From positions 1 to 6,738 of the forward strand of contig CAXTTS010000182.1 of the NCBI GenBank assembly GCA_964247265.1: 6,738 bases of DNA, given 5' to 3'. This DNA comes from Alterirhizorhabdus sp964247265. Its GTDB lineage: Bacteria; Pseudomonadota; Alphaproteobacteria; Sphingomonadales; Sphingomonadaceae. The notes beneath the pieces were generated by a model that was not told the origin of the DNA, did no database searches, and saw only the letters and a list, made by a program, of their open reading frames with translations. Shown here piece by piece: positions 1-5,944 of the stretch. Position 1 is the stretch's first letter. The number at the start of each line of letters is the position of its first letter. Position numbers and translations under genes: made by a program.

Positions 1-238
1 GATGAAGCTGGTGCCCGAGGGGATCGAAGGGCAGGTGCCCTACAAGGGCGCGGCGAAGGACGTGATCCACCAACTCGTCGGCGGGGTGAAGGCGGCGATG
101 GGCTATACCGGCGCCCGCACGATCGCGGAATTGCAGCAGCGCGCGCAATTCGTTCGCATCACCAATGCGGGCCTGCGCGAAAGCCACGTCCACGATGTCA
201 GCATCACGCGCGAGGCGCCGAACTATCCGACCCGGTAG
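1..238 (+). CDS. guaB: IMP dehydrogenase, C-terminal fragment (5' end outside window)
   Basis: This is the last 78 codons of inosine-5'-monophosphate dehydrogenase, which oxidises IMP to XMP with NAD+ as the committed step of cytoplasmic guanine nucleotide synthesis. The visible part matches the conserved C-terminal end of the family: KLVPEGIEG, then VPYKG, the helix around HQLVGG, GYTGARTIAEL, and the closing GLRESHVHDV and APNYPTR. The first methionine in the window is internal, because the catalytic barrel, the active-site cysteine loop and the CBS domains must lie upstream; the gene is cut by the window edge and is not truncated in nature as far as can be seen. The stop is TAG at 236-238, nine bases before the methyltransferase start, so the two genes are probably co-transcribed. 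Family identity is very secure. Confidence 0.96.
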   Translation, partial: MKLVPEGIEGQVPYKGAAKDVIHQLVGGVKAAMGYTGARTIAELQQRAQFVRITNAGLRESHVHDVSITREAPNYPTR

Positions 239-247
239 GCACCGCCG

Positions 248-1429
248 ATGACCCCCGGCGCCCGCGCGCAGGCGGCGATCGAGCTGCTCGACGAGATCGT
301 CGCCGCCGCCCGGCAAAGCGGGGCTGCGGCCGATACGCTGATCGCGCGCTATTTCAAGACGCGCCGTTATGCCGGATCGAAGGACCGGCGGGCGGTACGC
401 GATCTCGTCTATGCCGCGATCCGCCGCGCCGGAGAGCCGCCCATCAGCGGGCGCACCGCCTTGCTGGGTGTCGCGGCGGACGATCCGTCGCTCGCCGCCG
501 CTTTCTGTGGCGCCCCCCATACGCCCGCGCCGATCGGGGTCGATGAGGTGGCCGCGCCGCGTGGGATCGCGCCCGGCTGGCTGGTCGATGCGCTGTCCGC
601 AACCCTCGCGCCGGACGAACTCGGCGCGTTGCTCGATCGCGCGCCGCTCGATCTCCGCGTCAATCGGTTGAAGGCGTCGCGGCCGCAGGTGCTCGCCGCG
701 CTGCCGCAGGCGGTGGCGGGGTCGCTTTCGCCCGATGCGTTGCGCCTTGCGGAAGGCGTCATGGTTGAACAGCTGCCGATCTGGGCCGAAGGCTGGATCG
801 AGATACAGGATGAGGGCAGCCAGCTGGTCGCCGGCGCCTGCGCCGCGCTGCCGGGCATGACGGTGGTGGATCTGTGCGCCGGCGCCGGCGGCAAGACGCT
901 CGGCCTCGCGGCCGACATGGGGGATCAGGGGCGCCTGATCGCCTGCGACAGCGATCGCGCGCGCCTTTCGCGCCTCCTCCCGCGCGCCCAACGCGCCGGC
1001 GCGACGATCATCGAGACGCGGCTGCTCAACCCCGATCGCGAGACCGCCGCGCTGGCCGATTTGCGTGCCGCCGCCGATGTCGTGCTGGTCGATGCGCCCT
1101 GCTCGGGCACCGGCACCTGGCGGCGTAACCCGGAGGCGCGCTGGCGCGTGACGCCCGACCGGATCGGCCGGCTGGTCGCGATCCAAGCGCGCCTCATGGA
1201 TGTCGCGGCCGGCCTCGTCCGCCCGGGCGGCGCGCTGGTCTATGCCGTCTGCTCGCTGCTGGAGGCGGAGGGGAGCGGGCAGGCCGACGCCTTTCTCGCG
1301 CGCCACCCCGGCTGGTCGTCGGAGCCGCCTTTCGCGGCGGGGCGGGCGCATGGGGCCGGCCGGCTGCTCACCCCGGCAAGTGACCGTACCGACGGCTTTT
1401 TCGTCGCGAGGTTCATGCGACCGTGCTAG
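248..1429 (+). CDS. RsmB/NOP-family class I SAM-dependent rRNA m5C methyltransferase
   Basis: A 393-residue RNA (cytosine-C5) methyltransferase of the Nop2/Sun/RsmB family. In E. coli, RsmB makes m5C967 in 16S rRNA; which base this paralogue modifies cannot be read here, so no symbol is given. The N-terminal 60 residues, including YAGSKDRRAVRDLVY, look like a shortened NusB-like RNA-binding helical region. Family signatures follow in order: EIQDEGSQLVA (185-195), the SAM-binding loop DLCAGAGGKT (208-217), the acidic end of strand 2 at ACDSD (232-236), and motif IV DAPCSGTG with Cys285, the family's product-release cysteine. Motif VI is VYAVCSLLEAEG with Cys335, the expected nucleophile, and the closing DRTDGFFVARF lies near the end. 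All key residues are present, so it should be active. E. coli RsmB is slightly longer (about 429 residues). The ATG at 248 follows guaB by nine bases with only a weak GGTAGG ribosome site at 234-239, which fits co-translation with guaB. Confidence 0.93.
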   Translation: MTPGARAQAAIELLDEIVAAARQSGAAADTLIARYFKTRRYAGSKDRRAVRDLVYAAIRRAGEPPISGRTALLGVAADDPSLAAAFCGAPHTPAPIGVDEVAAPRGIAPGWLVDALSATLAPDELGALLDRAPLDLRVNRLKASRPQVLAALPQAVAGSLSPDALRLAEGVMVEQLPIWAEGWIEIQDEGSQLVAGACAALPGMTVVDLCAGAGGKTLGLAADMGDQGRLIACDSDRARLSRLLPRAQRAGATIIETRLLNPDRETAALADLRAAADVVLVDAPCSGTGTWRRNPEARWRVTPDRIGRLVAIQARLMDVAAGLVRPGGALVYAVCSLLEAEGSGQADAFLARHPGWSSEPPFAAGRAHGAGRLLTPASDRTDGFFVARFMRPC

Positions 1430-1450
1430 AGAAACGGCCTGAAAGTCTCT

Positions 1451-1455
1451 GGGAG
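1451..1455 (+). promoter_or_regulatory. Ribosome binding site of the TPR gene
   Basis: GGGAG lies six bases before the ATG at 1462. It decides this start over the in-frame upstream GTG at 1423, which has no such site and overlaps the preceding gene. Confidence 0.6.
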
Positions 1456-1461
1456 TATGTC

Positions 1462-1989
1462 ATGCGTCTATCGCCGGCCGCCGTCGCGCTTTCGCTTACC
1501 CTCGCGATGGTCTCCAGCGCCGGGCAGACGCAGCGTTCGGACGATCAGATCAACCCGCGCTCGCTCGCTTTGGTCCAGCAGGCGGAGGCGGCGCGCCGGG
1601 CGGGCAACCTGACCGGTGCTGACGATCTGCTCGAAACCGCGCTCGCGGTCGATCCGCGCAACCGGGCCGCGTTCATCGCGCTGGCCGGCGTCGCGCGCCA
1701 GCAGGAATTGCCGGGCAAGGCGATCCGCCTCTATCGCGAGGCGCTCGCGCTGGAGCCGAACGATACCGCCGCGCTGGCCGGGCAGGGCGAGGCGATGGTG
1801 CAGAAGGGCGCGGTGGAGCGCGCCCGTGCCAACCTCGCGCGCATCAAGACCTTGTGCAAGGTGGATTGCGCGCCGGCGACCGAACTGTCCGCCGCGATCG
1901 CCAAGGGGCCGCCGCCGGCCGTCGTCACCGCGCAGGCCACCAGCGTCGTGCCGCCGAAGGGCAAGGAAGCGGCGACCACCCACCCCTAG
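1462..1989 (+). CDS. Exported small tetratricopeptide-repeat protein
   Basis: A 175-residue protein with a signal peptide and about three TPR-like helical hairpins, so probably a periplasmic protein-interaction scaffold; its partner is unknown. Residues 1-20 have a short basic start (MRL), a hydrophobic core and a plausible cleavage site after SSA. Repeats run roughly 35-67 (with A-E-A-A-R-R-A-G-N and AVDPRN), 68-101 (ALEPND) and 102-132. Cys132 and Cys136 (CKVDC) end the third repeat and could form a disulfide in the periplasm. The last 30 residues are low-complexity Pro/Ala/Val/Lys. The ATG at 1462 is chosen because GGGAG at 1451-1455 sits six bases upstream and because it puts the signal peptide at the N-terminus; an earlier in-frame GTG at 1423 would overlap the methyltransferase and bury the signal. 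It lies 32 bases after the methyltransferase stop and is likely in the same operon. Function beyond TPR binding is not recognised. Confidence 0.88.
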   Translation: MRLSPAAVALSLTLAMVSSAGQTQRSDDQINPRSLALVQQAEAARRAGNLTGADDLLETALAVDPRNRAAFIALAGVARQQELPGKAIRLYREALALEPNDTAALAGQGEAMVQKGAVERARANLARIKTLCKVDCAPATELSAAIAKGPPPAVVTAQATSVVPPKGKEAATTHP

Positions 1990-1995
1990 ACGGAC

Positions 1996-3471
1996 TCAGC
2001 CCGCTCCGGTCGGGGCCGATCCGGCCGCTGGCGCCGGGGCAGGCTGGCCCGGCATCTTGTCGCCAGCCGGGGGCACGGTTGGCGCTTGCAGCAGCGCGAT
2101 GAAGCCGGGATCGTCGTGCAGGCTCTCCAGATCGTTCTCGGAAGGCGGCTTGGTCGCCTGCGGGTCCCACAATTGGCGGATCACCGGCTCGTTCTTCTCG
2201 CGATCGAGCTGAAGCGCGTTGCGGGCCGCCGCCAGCGTCAGGTCGCGCGCCGCGGCGATGGCGGCATCCAGCGTCAGCCCGGTGTCGTCCACCGCGACCG
2301 AACCGTCGCCGCCCTGCACCTGCTTCTGGTTCAGCAACGCGGCATGGCGCTGGCCGTAGCCACAGCAGAGATACAGCCACAGGCGGCCGCTCTTCGCCGC
2401 CTCGCTATCCTTGCTCAGCCGCTCGCCGATCGCGATCGCGCTGTCATAGCCGCCGCGCGAGTAAAGCTGGGCGAACATCGCGGCGAGCGCGTTTTCCACC
2501 TCATCCGTGCTGATCGCGCCTTCGGGCAAGGCGCTGGCGCTGATCGCCTTGGCGACATCCACGTCGCCGGCGATCGCCAGCGCCCGTGTCGCGAACGCGT
2601 TCAGCGACAGATCGGCGGGCAGGCCTTTGCGCGCGCGCAGATCGACCGCCATCTTCAGCGCCTCCGCCGCCGGCTTGAAATTCTTCAGCACGGCATGGGC
2701 GAGGCCGACCAGCTGGTAGAGATCGGGATCGTCCGAATTGGGCGGCACGAACTGGACGAGCTTGGCCGCCGTATCCTTGGAGCAGCTGTCCGGCAACGAG
2801 GATGGCCGATCCAATACGGTGCGGGCGGCGTCCACGATCAGCTTCTGCGCCACCTCGCCCAGGGCGGATTGCACCATGTCGATCGGCTCGCGGAAGGCGC
2901 GCATCAGGTCGGTCTTCGATTTCAGGTAGGCTGCCAGAAAGCCGGCGACGGTGGAGCCGATCAGGATCAGGCAGGCGGCAAAGCCGGCTCCGGCCAGATG
3001 GTGCCCGTCCGGCGTGCTCAGCGCATGATCGATCTGGTAGCGGAAGTTCGACAGCATTGGATCGACTTCGTGGATCTGCACCAGCCCCACCCCGACGAGG
3101 ATCTTGGTCAGCCAGTCGGACAGCTGCTCCAGATTGGTGTTGCTGATTACCTGCGAGCGGCCGTTTTTCGCCGCATCATGTTCGCCCTCGCTGGTTCGCA
3201 TGCGGGGCACGCCGAACAGGAAGCCGATGAAGCCGCCCACCGCAAAGCCCGCCGCGCCTACCAGCAGGCTGAGCCCGATGAAGGTGACGAAGTTCGGTGC
3301 CTCCAGCCCCTTATAGCCAAATGGTATCGCCGAGACGGCAAATAGGAAGGCGGCGATCATGCAGACCATCAGCACCAGCGAGAAGGTCGTCAGGAACCAG
3401 CCGATATACCGGTCCTGATCCTGATCCTTCTCGCTGACCGGTGGATAGAAGCTCTGCATCAGCCGCCGCAT
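1996..3471 (-). CDS. Three-TM membrane protein with helical-repeat C-terminal region, function unknown
   Basis: A 491-residue membrane protein that I cannot assign to a characterised function. Hydrophobic segments are at about residues 23-48, 62-87 and 159-183. TM2 is very glycine-rich and ends in GFIGFLFGVPRMR. Between TM2 and TM3 is a well-ordered segment, NTNLEQLSDWLTKILVGVGL (111-130), which looks amphipathic or re-entrant. FLFG-PR followed by NTNLEQ-SDWLTKI resembles a group of bacterial three-TM proteins that I recall from accessory and possibly immune or stress gene neighbourhoods; this is memory, not a search. Residues 184-460 are soluble and helical with TPR-like pieces (LVGLAHAVLKNFKPAAEALKMA; YSRGGYDSAIAIGERL) and end in LESLHDDPGFIALL, a pattern seen at the end of TPR domains. 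The tail is Pro/Ala/Gly-rich. The ATG at 3471 is preferred because GGGGA ends eight bases upstream; ATGs at 3480 or 3459, or TTG at 3489, are alternatives. Its stop is 6 bp from that of the convergent TPR gene. Confidence 0.82.
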   Translation of the reverse strand: MRRLMQSFYPPVSEKDQDQDRYIGWFLTTFSLVLMVCMIAAFLFAVSAIPFGYKGLEAPNFVTFIGLSLLVGAAGFAVGGFIGFLFGVPRMRTSEGEHDAAKNGRSQVISNTNLEQLSDWLTKILVGVGLVQIHEVDPMLSNFRYQIDHALSTPDGHHLAGAGFAACLILIGSTVAGFLAAYLKSKTDLMRAFREPIDMVQSALGEVAQKLIVDAARTVLDRPSSLPDSCSKDTAAKLVQFVPPNSDDPDLYQLVGLAHAVLKNFKPAAEALKMAVDLRARKGLPADLSLNAFATRALAIAGDVDVAKAISASALPEGAISTDEVENALAAMFAQLYSRGGYDSAIAIGERLSKDSEAAKSGRLWLYLCCGYGQRHAALLNQKQVQGGDGSVAVDDTGLTLDAAIAAARDLTLAAARNALQLDREKNEPVIRQLWDPQATKPPSENDLESLHDDPGFIALLQAPTVPPAGDKMPGQPAPAPAAGSAPTGAG

Positions 3472-3510
3472 CGGACACATCCCCGCCAAGGTCTCGCCGG
3501 TTATCGGGTG

Positions 3511-3542
3511 AGTCGTGAGCAGTCCATGACTGTCACGCGACT
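3511..3542. repeat. Imperfect inverted repeat (13 paired bases) upstream of the three-TM gene
   Basis: The core is a perfect CAGTC-CAT-GACTG (3520-3532). It is extended by CGTGA (3514-3518) against TCACG (3533-3537) with one bulged G at 3519, then by AGT (3511-3513) against ACT (3540-3542) with CG bulged at 3538-3539. It lies 40-71 bases upstream of the chosen start of the three-TM gene and about 60 bases past the cyclase stop. No run of T follows on the minus strand, so it is not a standard intrinsic terminator. An operator, a leader hairpin or an RNA-processing site between the two minus-strand genes are the options. Confidence 0.55.
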
Positions 3543-3604
3543 ATCCGGATCACCACGCGATCGGTCGGCGATAGTGCATTAAACTTGCGGCGTAGGAAAC
3601 AGAC

Positions 3605-5185
3605 TTAATAGGCGACCCGCAACGGCAGTTCGCCAAGGTCGGCAGGCTCGCAATGCACGCGATCGCGCCCGCTGCGCTTGGCGGCGTAAAGCGCGCGGTC
3701 GGCGCGGGCGAGCGCGGTGTCGAGATCCTTGTCGCTGCGCTCCACCATCGTCAGGCCAATGCTCGCGGACAGGCGCAGCGCCTCCACCGGCGCGGCCAGG
3801 CGCAGCGTCGCCAAGGCGGCGCAGAGATTCTGGGCGATCGCGAAGGCCTGATCGCCATCCGTATCCGGCAGGAGTATGCCGAACTCCTCGCCGCCCAGTC
3901 GGCCGATGATGTCGGTCCCGCGCAGCCGCTCCAGGCAGAGCGCGCCAAAGGCCTTCAGCGCCATGTCACCGCCATGATGGCCGAACGTGTCGTTGACCGC
4001 CTTGAAGTGATCCAGATCGACCATCAGCAGCGCCAGCGGCCGTTGCAGGCGATTGGCGCGCATCATCTCGGCCCGCGCGGTGGAGAAGAAGCTCAGCCGG
4101 TTCGGCAGCTTCGTCAGCGGATCGGTCGAGGCGAGCCATTCGAGGCTCAGCTCCACCGCCTTGCGGTCCGAAATGTCGATGATGCCGGCGATCATTGTCT
4201 GTCCGACCGAGAGATCGACCAGCGCCGCCTTCACCAGCACGGTACGCTGCACGCCATCCGCGCACCGCACCCGTGCCTCGAAATCATTCACCCGGCCATC
4301 GCGCTCCAGCCGCTTCAGCAGGCGCTCGCGATCGTCCGGCTCGGTGTAGAATTGCAGAAAGGACCCGGTGCCGACCATCGCCGGCTCGATGCCGAACATC
4401 GCCGCGCAGGCATCGTTCACGTTCAGGATGCGGCCATCCGCGTGCGCCGTCACCACCATCGGCACCGGCGCGGCGGCGAACATCTTCTCCAGCGTCTCGC
4501 GGCTGGCGGCGAGTTCGTCGGCAATGCCGCGCGCCGTGCGCGTCGCCTGCCATTCGCGCCGCCGGAAACGGTTGGAGCGCGCCACCACCAGGCCCAAACA
4601 GCAATTCAGCGTGACGAGGCCCAGGGTCAGGCCAAGGTCCGCAGCGCGGGTCGTCGCATGCGCCTCATAGCCGGCGAGCAGCGCGGCACTGGCCATCGCG
4701 CCGCCCGTCACCGTCCAGGCGAACGGCAGCGGAACTCCGAGATACAGGATCATCGGCAGCAGCAGGACGACGAACAGCGCGAGTTCGCTGTGCGAACTGA
4801 CCAGCGCCGTCACCGCCAGCGCTGTCACCGTCGCCCAGCCCGCCATCGCCCAGCGAACGGTCTCGGGCCGTCTGCAACGTGGCAGCACCTTCCAGCAGAG
4901 CAGCGAGGCAGCCACGATCGTCAGCCGCGCCGGTATCGCGATCCAGAACTGGGCCGTGCCGTGGAACCGCCAGTCGCTCGCCAGGAACAGCAGGTTCAGC
5001 ACCCCGGACGCCAGCAGTAGCCAGCGACCATGCGAGATCATCTCGCCGAGCCGGTCCCATGAGAAAGAGGCCTCAAGATCGGCCGAGCGGAACTCGCCAC
5101 CCAAACCGAGAAGATCGGTGCCGGCCCCATCCTTGCCGCCGGCGAGTTGATCCCGTGGCGGGTCTGTTGGTGCGGGCACGCTCAT
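3605..5185 (-). CDS. Membrane-bound PAS-GGDEF diguanylate cyclase
   Basis: A 526-residue inner-membrane protein predicted to make cyclic di-GMP from two GTP. About six hydrophobic segments lie at roughly 54-71, 80-98, 111-129, 135-149, 153-172 and 183-202. A basic linker (FRRREW) and short helix follow, then a PAS domain (about 229-342, with GRILNVNDACAAMFG and the exit IIDISDRKAVE), then a GGDEF domain (about 349-517). The cyclase signatures are intact: DPLTKLPNR, DLDHFKAVNDTFGHHGGD, the active site GGEEF (431-435) and, exactly five residues before it, RGTD (422-425), the inhibitory I-site pattern RxxD. It should therefore be active and subject to product inhibition. No EAL domain is present. 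The N-terminal membrane region matches no named sensor that I recognise. The ATG at 5185 is chosen because AAGGA lies ten bases upstream; a longer frame to 5254 lacks a ribosome site. It is divergent from the ferredoxin gene and followed by the three-TM gene on the same strand. Confidence 0.93.
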   Translation of the reverse strand: MSVPAPTDPPRDQLAGGKDGAGTDLLGLGGEFRSADLEASFSWDRLGEMISHGRWLLLASGVLNLLFLASDWRFHGTAQFWIAIPARLTIVAASLLCWKVLPRCRRPETVRWAMAGWATVTALAVTALVSSHSELALFVVLLLPMILYLGVPLPFAWTVTGGAMASAALLAGYEAHATTRAADLGLTLGLVTLNCCLGLVVARSNRFRRREWQATRTARGIADELAASRETLEKMFAAAPVPMVVTAHADGRILNVNDACAAMFGIEPAMVGTGSFLQFYTEPDDRERLLKRLERDGRVNDFEARVRCADGVQRTVLVKAALVDLSVGQTMIAGIIDISDRKAVELSLEWLASTDPLTKLPNRLSFFSTARAEMMRANRLQRPLALLMVDLDHFKAVNDTFGHHGGDMALKAFGALCLERLRGTDIIGRLGGEEFGILLPDTDGDQAFAIAQNLCAALATLRLAAPVEALRLSASIGLTMVERSDKDLDTALARADRALYAAKRSGRDRVHCEPADLGELPLRVAY

Positions 5186-5191
5186 CGATCC

Positions 5192-5210
5192 GCTTTCCTT
5201 AGGGGAAAGC
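5192..5210 (-). promoter_or_regulatory. Inverted repeat enclosing the cyclase ribosome binding site
   Basis: GCTTTCC (5192-5198) and GGAAAGC (5204-5210) are perfect 7-bp complements around a 5-base loop. In the minus-strand transcript the 3' arm, GGAAAGC, overlaps the AAGGA ribosome site (5196-5200) and ends six bases before the ATG at 5185. If it folds, the hairpin would hide the ribosome site; as DNA it could equally be an operator. The repeat is seen directly; its role is inference. Confidence 0.5.
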
Positions 5211-5220
5211 TCTTGTGCTA

Positions 5221-5249
5221 GTGTTAATCGACCACACGGCCCCGGCCAA
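5221..5249 (-). promoter_or_regulatory. Possible promoter of the cyclase gene
   Basis: On the minus strand TTGGCC (5249-5244) and TAACAC (5226-5221) are 17 bases apart, matching 4 of 6 and 3 of 6 consensus positions. This is a weak match, kept only for its exact spacing and its position just upstream of the leader hairpin. Confidence 0.22.
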
Positions 5250-5265
5250 GACATCCTCGTCGGCC

Positions 5266-5294
5266 TTGATTTCGACCGGCCGGGCAGACATAGC
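5266..5294 (+). promoter_or_regulatory. Possible promoter of the ferredoxin-NDUFS4 pair
   Basis: TTGATT (5266-5271) and CATAGC (5289-5294) are separated by 17 bases, resembling a housekeeping sigma promoter with a reasonable -35 and a poor -10. Transcription would start near 5301 and give a leader of about 35 bases ending in a strong ribosome site. The call is tentative. Confidence 0.33.
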
Positions 5295-5323
5295 CGCCTC
5301 GAAAATATCGCACATCGCGCCGG

Positions 5324-5329
5324 AAGGAG
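5324..5329 (+). promoter_or_regulatory. Strong ribosome binding site of the ferredoxin gene
   Basis: AAGGAG ends five bases before the ATG at 5335, a near-ideal Shine-Dalgarno site. It fixes the start and argues against the in-frame extension back to 5215. Confidence 0.75.
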
Positions 5330-5334
5330 CCAAT

Positions 5335-5652
5335 ATGCCCAAACTGATCGTCGTGAGCCGCGAAGGCGAGGAATCGACCATCGAAGGCGAAGCCGGTCTC
5401 TCCGTGATGGAGGTGATCCGCGACGCGGGGATCGACGAGCTGCTGGCGCTTTGCGGCGGCTGCTGCTCCTGCGCCACCTGCCATGTGCAGGTCGATGAGG
5501 ATTGGATCGGCAAGCTGCCGGCGGTGAGCGAAGACGAGAATGATCTGCTCGACAGCTCCGATCACCGCACCGCCACCTCGCGCTTGTCCTGCCAGCTGCC
5601 GTTCGGCGACGCGCTGGATGGCCTGCGCGTCACCATCGCGCCGGAAGATTGA
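5335..5652 (+). CDS. 2Fe-2S ferredoxin, adrenodoxin/putidaredoxin type
   Basis: A 105-residue cytoplasmic one-electron carrier. The ligand pattern is C40-x5-C46-x2-C49 followed by C86, the classic spacing of the vertebrate/bacterial adrenodoxin-type fold, in the contexts LCGGCCSCATCHVQV and RLSCQLPF. The acidic stretch after the cluster loop (SEDENDLLD) resembles the partner-docking helix of this class. Length is typical of the family. Two extra cysteines, C43 and C44, sit inside the cluster loop. Such ferredoxins serve cytochrome P450 and other monooxygenases, or Fe-S cluster assembly (the Isc-type Fdx). No P450, reductase or isc gene lies in the window, so the partner is unknown. The complex I accessory gene starts four bases after its stop, which points more to respiratory or Fe-S housekeeping than to a catabolic P450 system. 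The start rests on the AAGGAG site five bases upstream. Confidence 0.94.
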   Translation: MPKLIVVSREGEESTIEGEAGLSVMEVIRDAGIDELLALCGGCCSCATCHVQVDEDWIGKLPAVSEDENDLLDSSDHRTATSRLSCQLPFGDALDGLRVTIAPED

Positions 5653-5656
5653 TTCG

Positions 5657-5938
5657 ATGACGACGGCACGCATCTATCAGGTCGCCAAGAACAGCATGCA
5701 GTCCGGCCGCGCCCGCGCCGGGACATGGGAGCTGGAGTTCGAACCTGCCGAGGCCAAGCGCCCCGATCCGCTGACCGGATGGGCTGGCTCGGGCGATACG
5801 CGCAACCAGATCCGCCTGCGCTTTCCCACGCTGGAGGCGGCGCAGGCCTATGCCATGGGGCAGGGGCTGGACGCGCGTGTGGTTCCGGCGGCGCAGAAGG
5901 TCACGCGCCTCCGCACCTACGCGGAGAATTTTCAATAG
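5657..5938 (+). CDS. NDUFS4-like NADH dehydrogenase (complex I) accessory subunit
   Basis: A 93-residue protein of the family called ETC complex I subunit conserved region, homologous to mitochondrial NDUFS4 (the 18-kDa AQDQ subunit). NDUFS4 stabilises the NADH-binding arm of complex I, and alphaproteobacterial homologues are complex I accessory subunits on the cytoplasmic side of the membrane. Visible signatures are ARIYQVAKNSMQSGRA at the start, WELEFEP (24-30), DPLTGWAGSGDT (37-48), the strand IRLRFPTLEAAQAYA (52-66) and the C-terminal RTYAENF. It has no mitochondrial targeting extension and is full length for a bacterial member. The start ATG is four bases after the ferredoxin stop, with GGAAG at 5643-5647 inside the ferredoxin end as a plausible ribosome site, so the two are one transcription unit. 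No nuo genes are visible. The stop is 6 bp from the stop of the opposing Nudix gene. Confidence 0.93.
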   Translation: MTTARIYQVAKNSMQSGRARAGTWELEFEPAEAKRPDPLTGWAGSGDTRNQIRLRFPTLEAAQAYAMGQGLDARVVPAAQKVTRLRTYAENFQ

Positions 5939-5944
5939 GCCCGC

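Noticed and set aside
1423..1461. Extension of the TPR gene to an upstream GTG
   Set aside because: It would overlap the methyltransferase end and place 13 charged residues before the signal peptide; GGGAG supports the ATG at 1462.
2086..3345. A 419-codon open frame on the plus strand, antisense to the three-TM gene
   Set aside because: The translation is rich in Arg, Gln and Asp without domains, while the minus-strand frame gives clean membrane helices and helical repeats.
3540..3575. ACTATC (3540-3545) and GATAGT (3570-3575) as an operator
   Set aside because: Only six pairs with a 24-base gap; likely chance and overlapping the better dyad.
3653..5020. A 455-codon open frame on the plus strand, antisense to the diguanylate cyclase
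   Set aside because: Its product is Arg/His/Gln-rich with no recognisable motif, and the opposite strand holds a gene with complete PAS and GGDEF signatures. Long shadow frames are expected at this GC content.
5215..5334. N-terminal extension of the ferredoxin
   Set aside because: The family starts close to the strand KLIVVS, and AAGGAG sits ideally before the ATG at 5335.
5224..5673. A 149-codon frame antisense to the ferredoxin
   Set aside because: No family resemblance, and it lies opposite an unmistakable 2Fe-2S ferredoxin.
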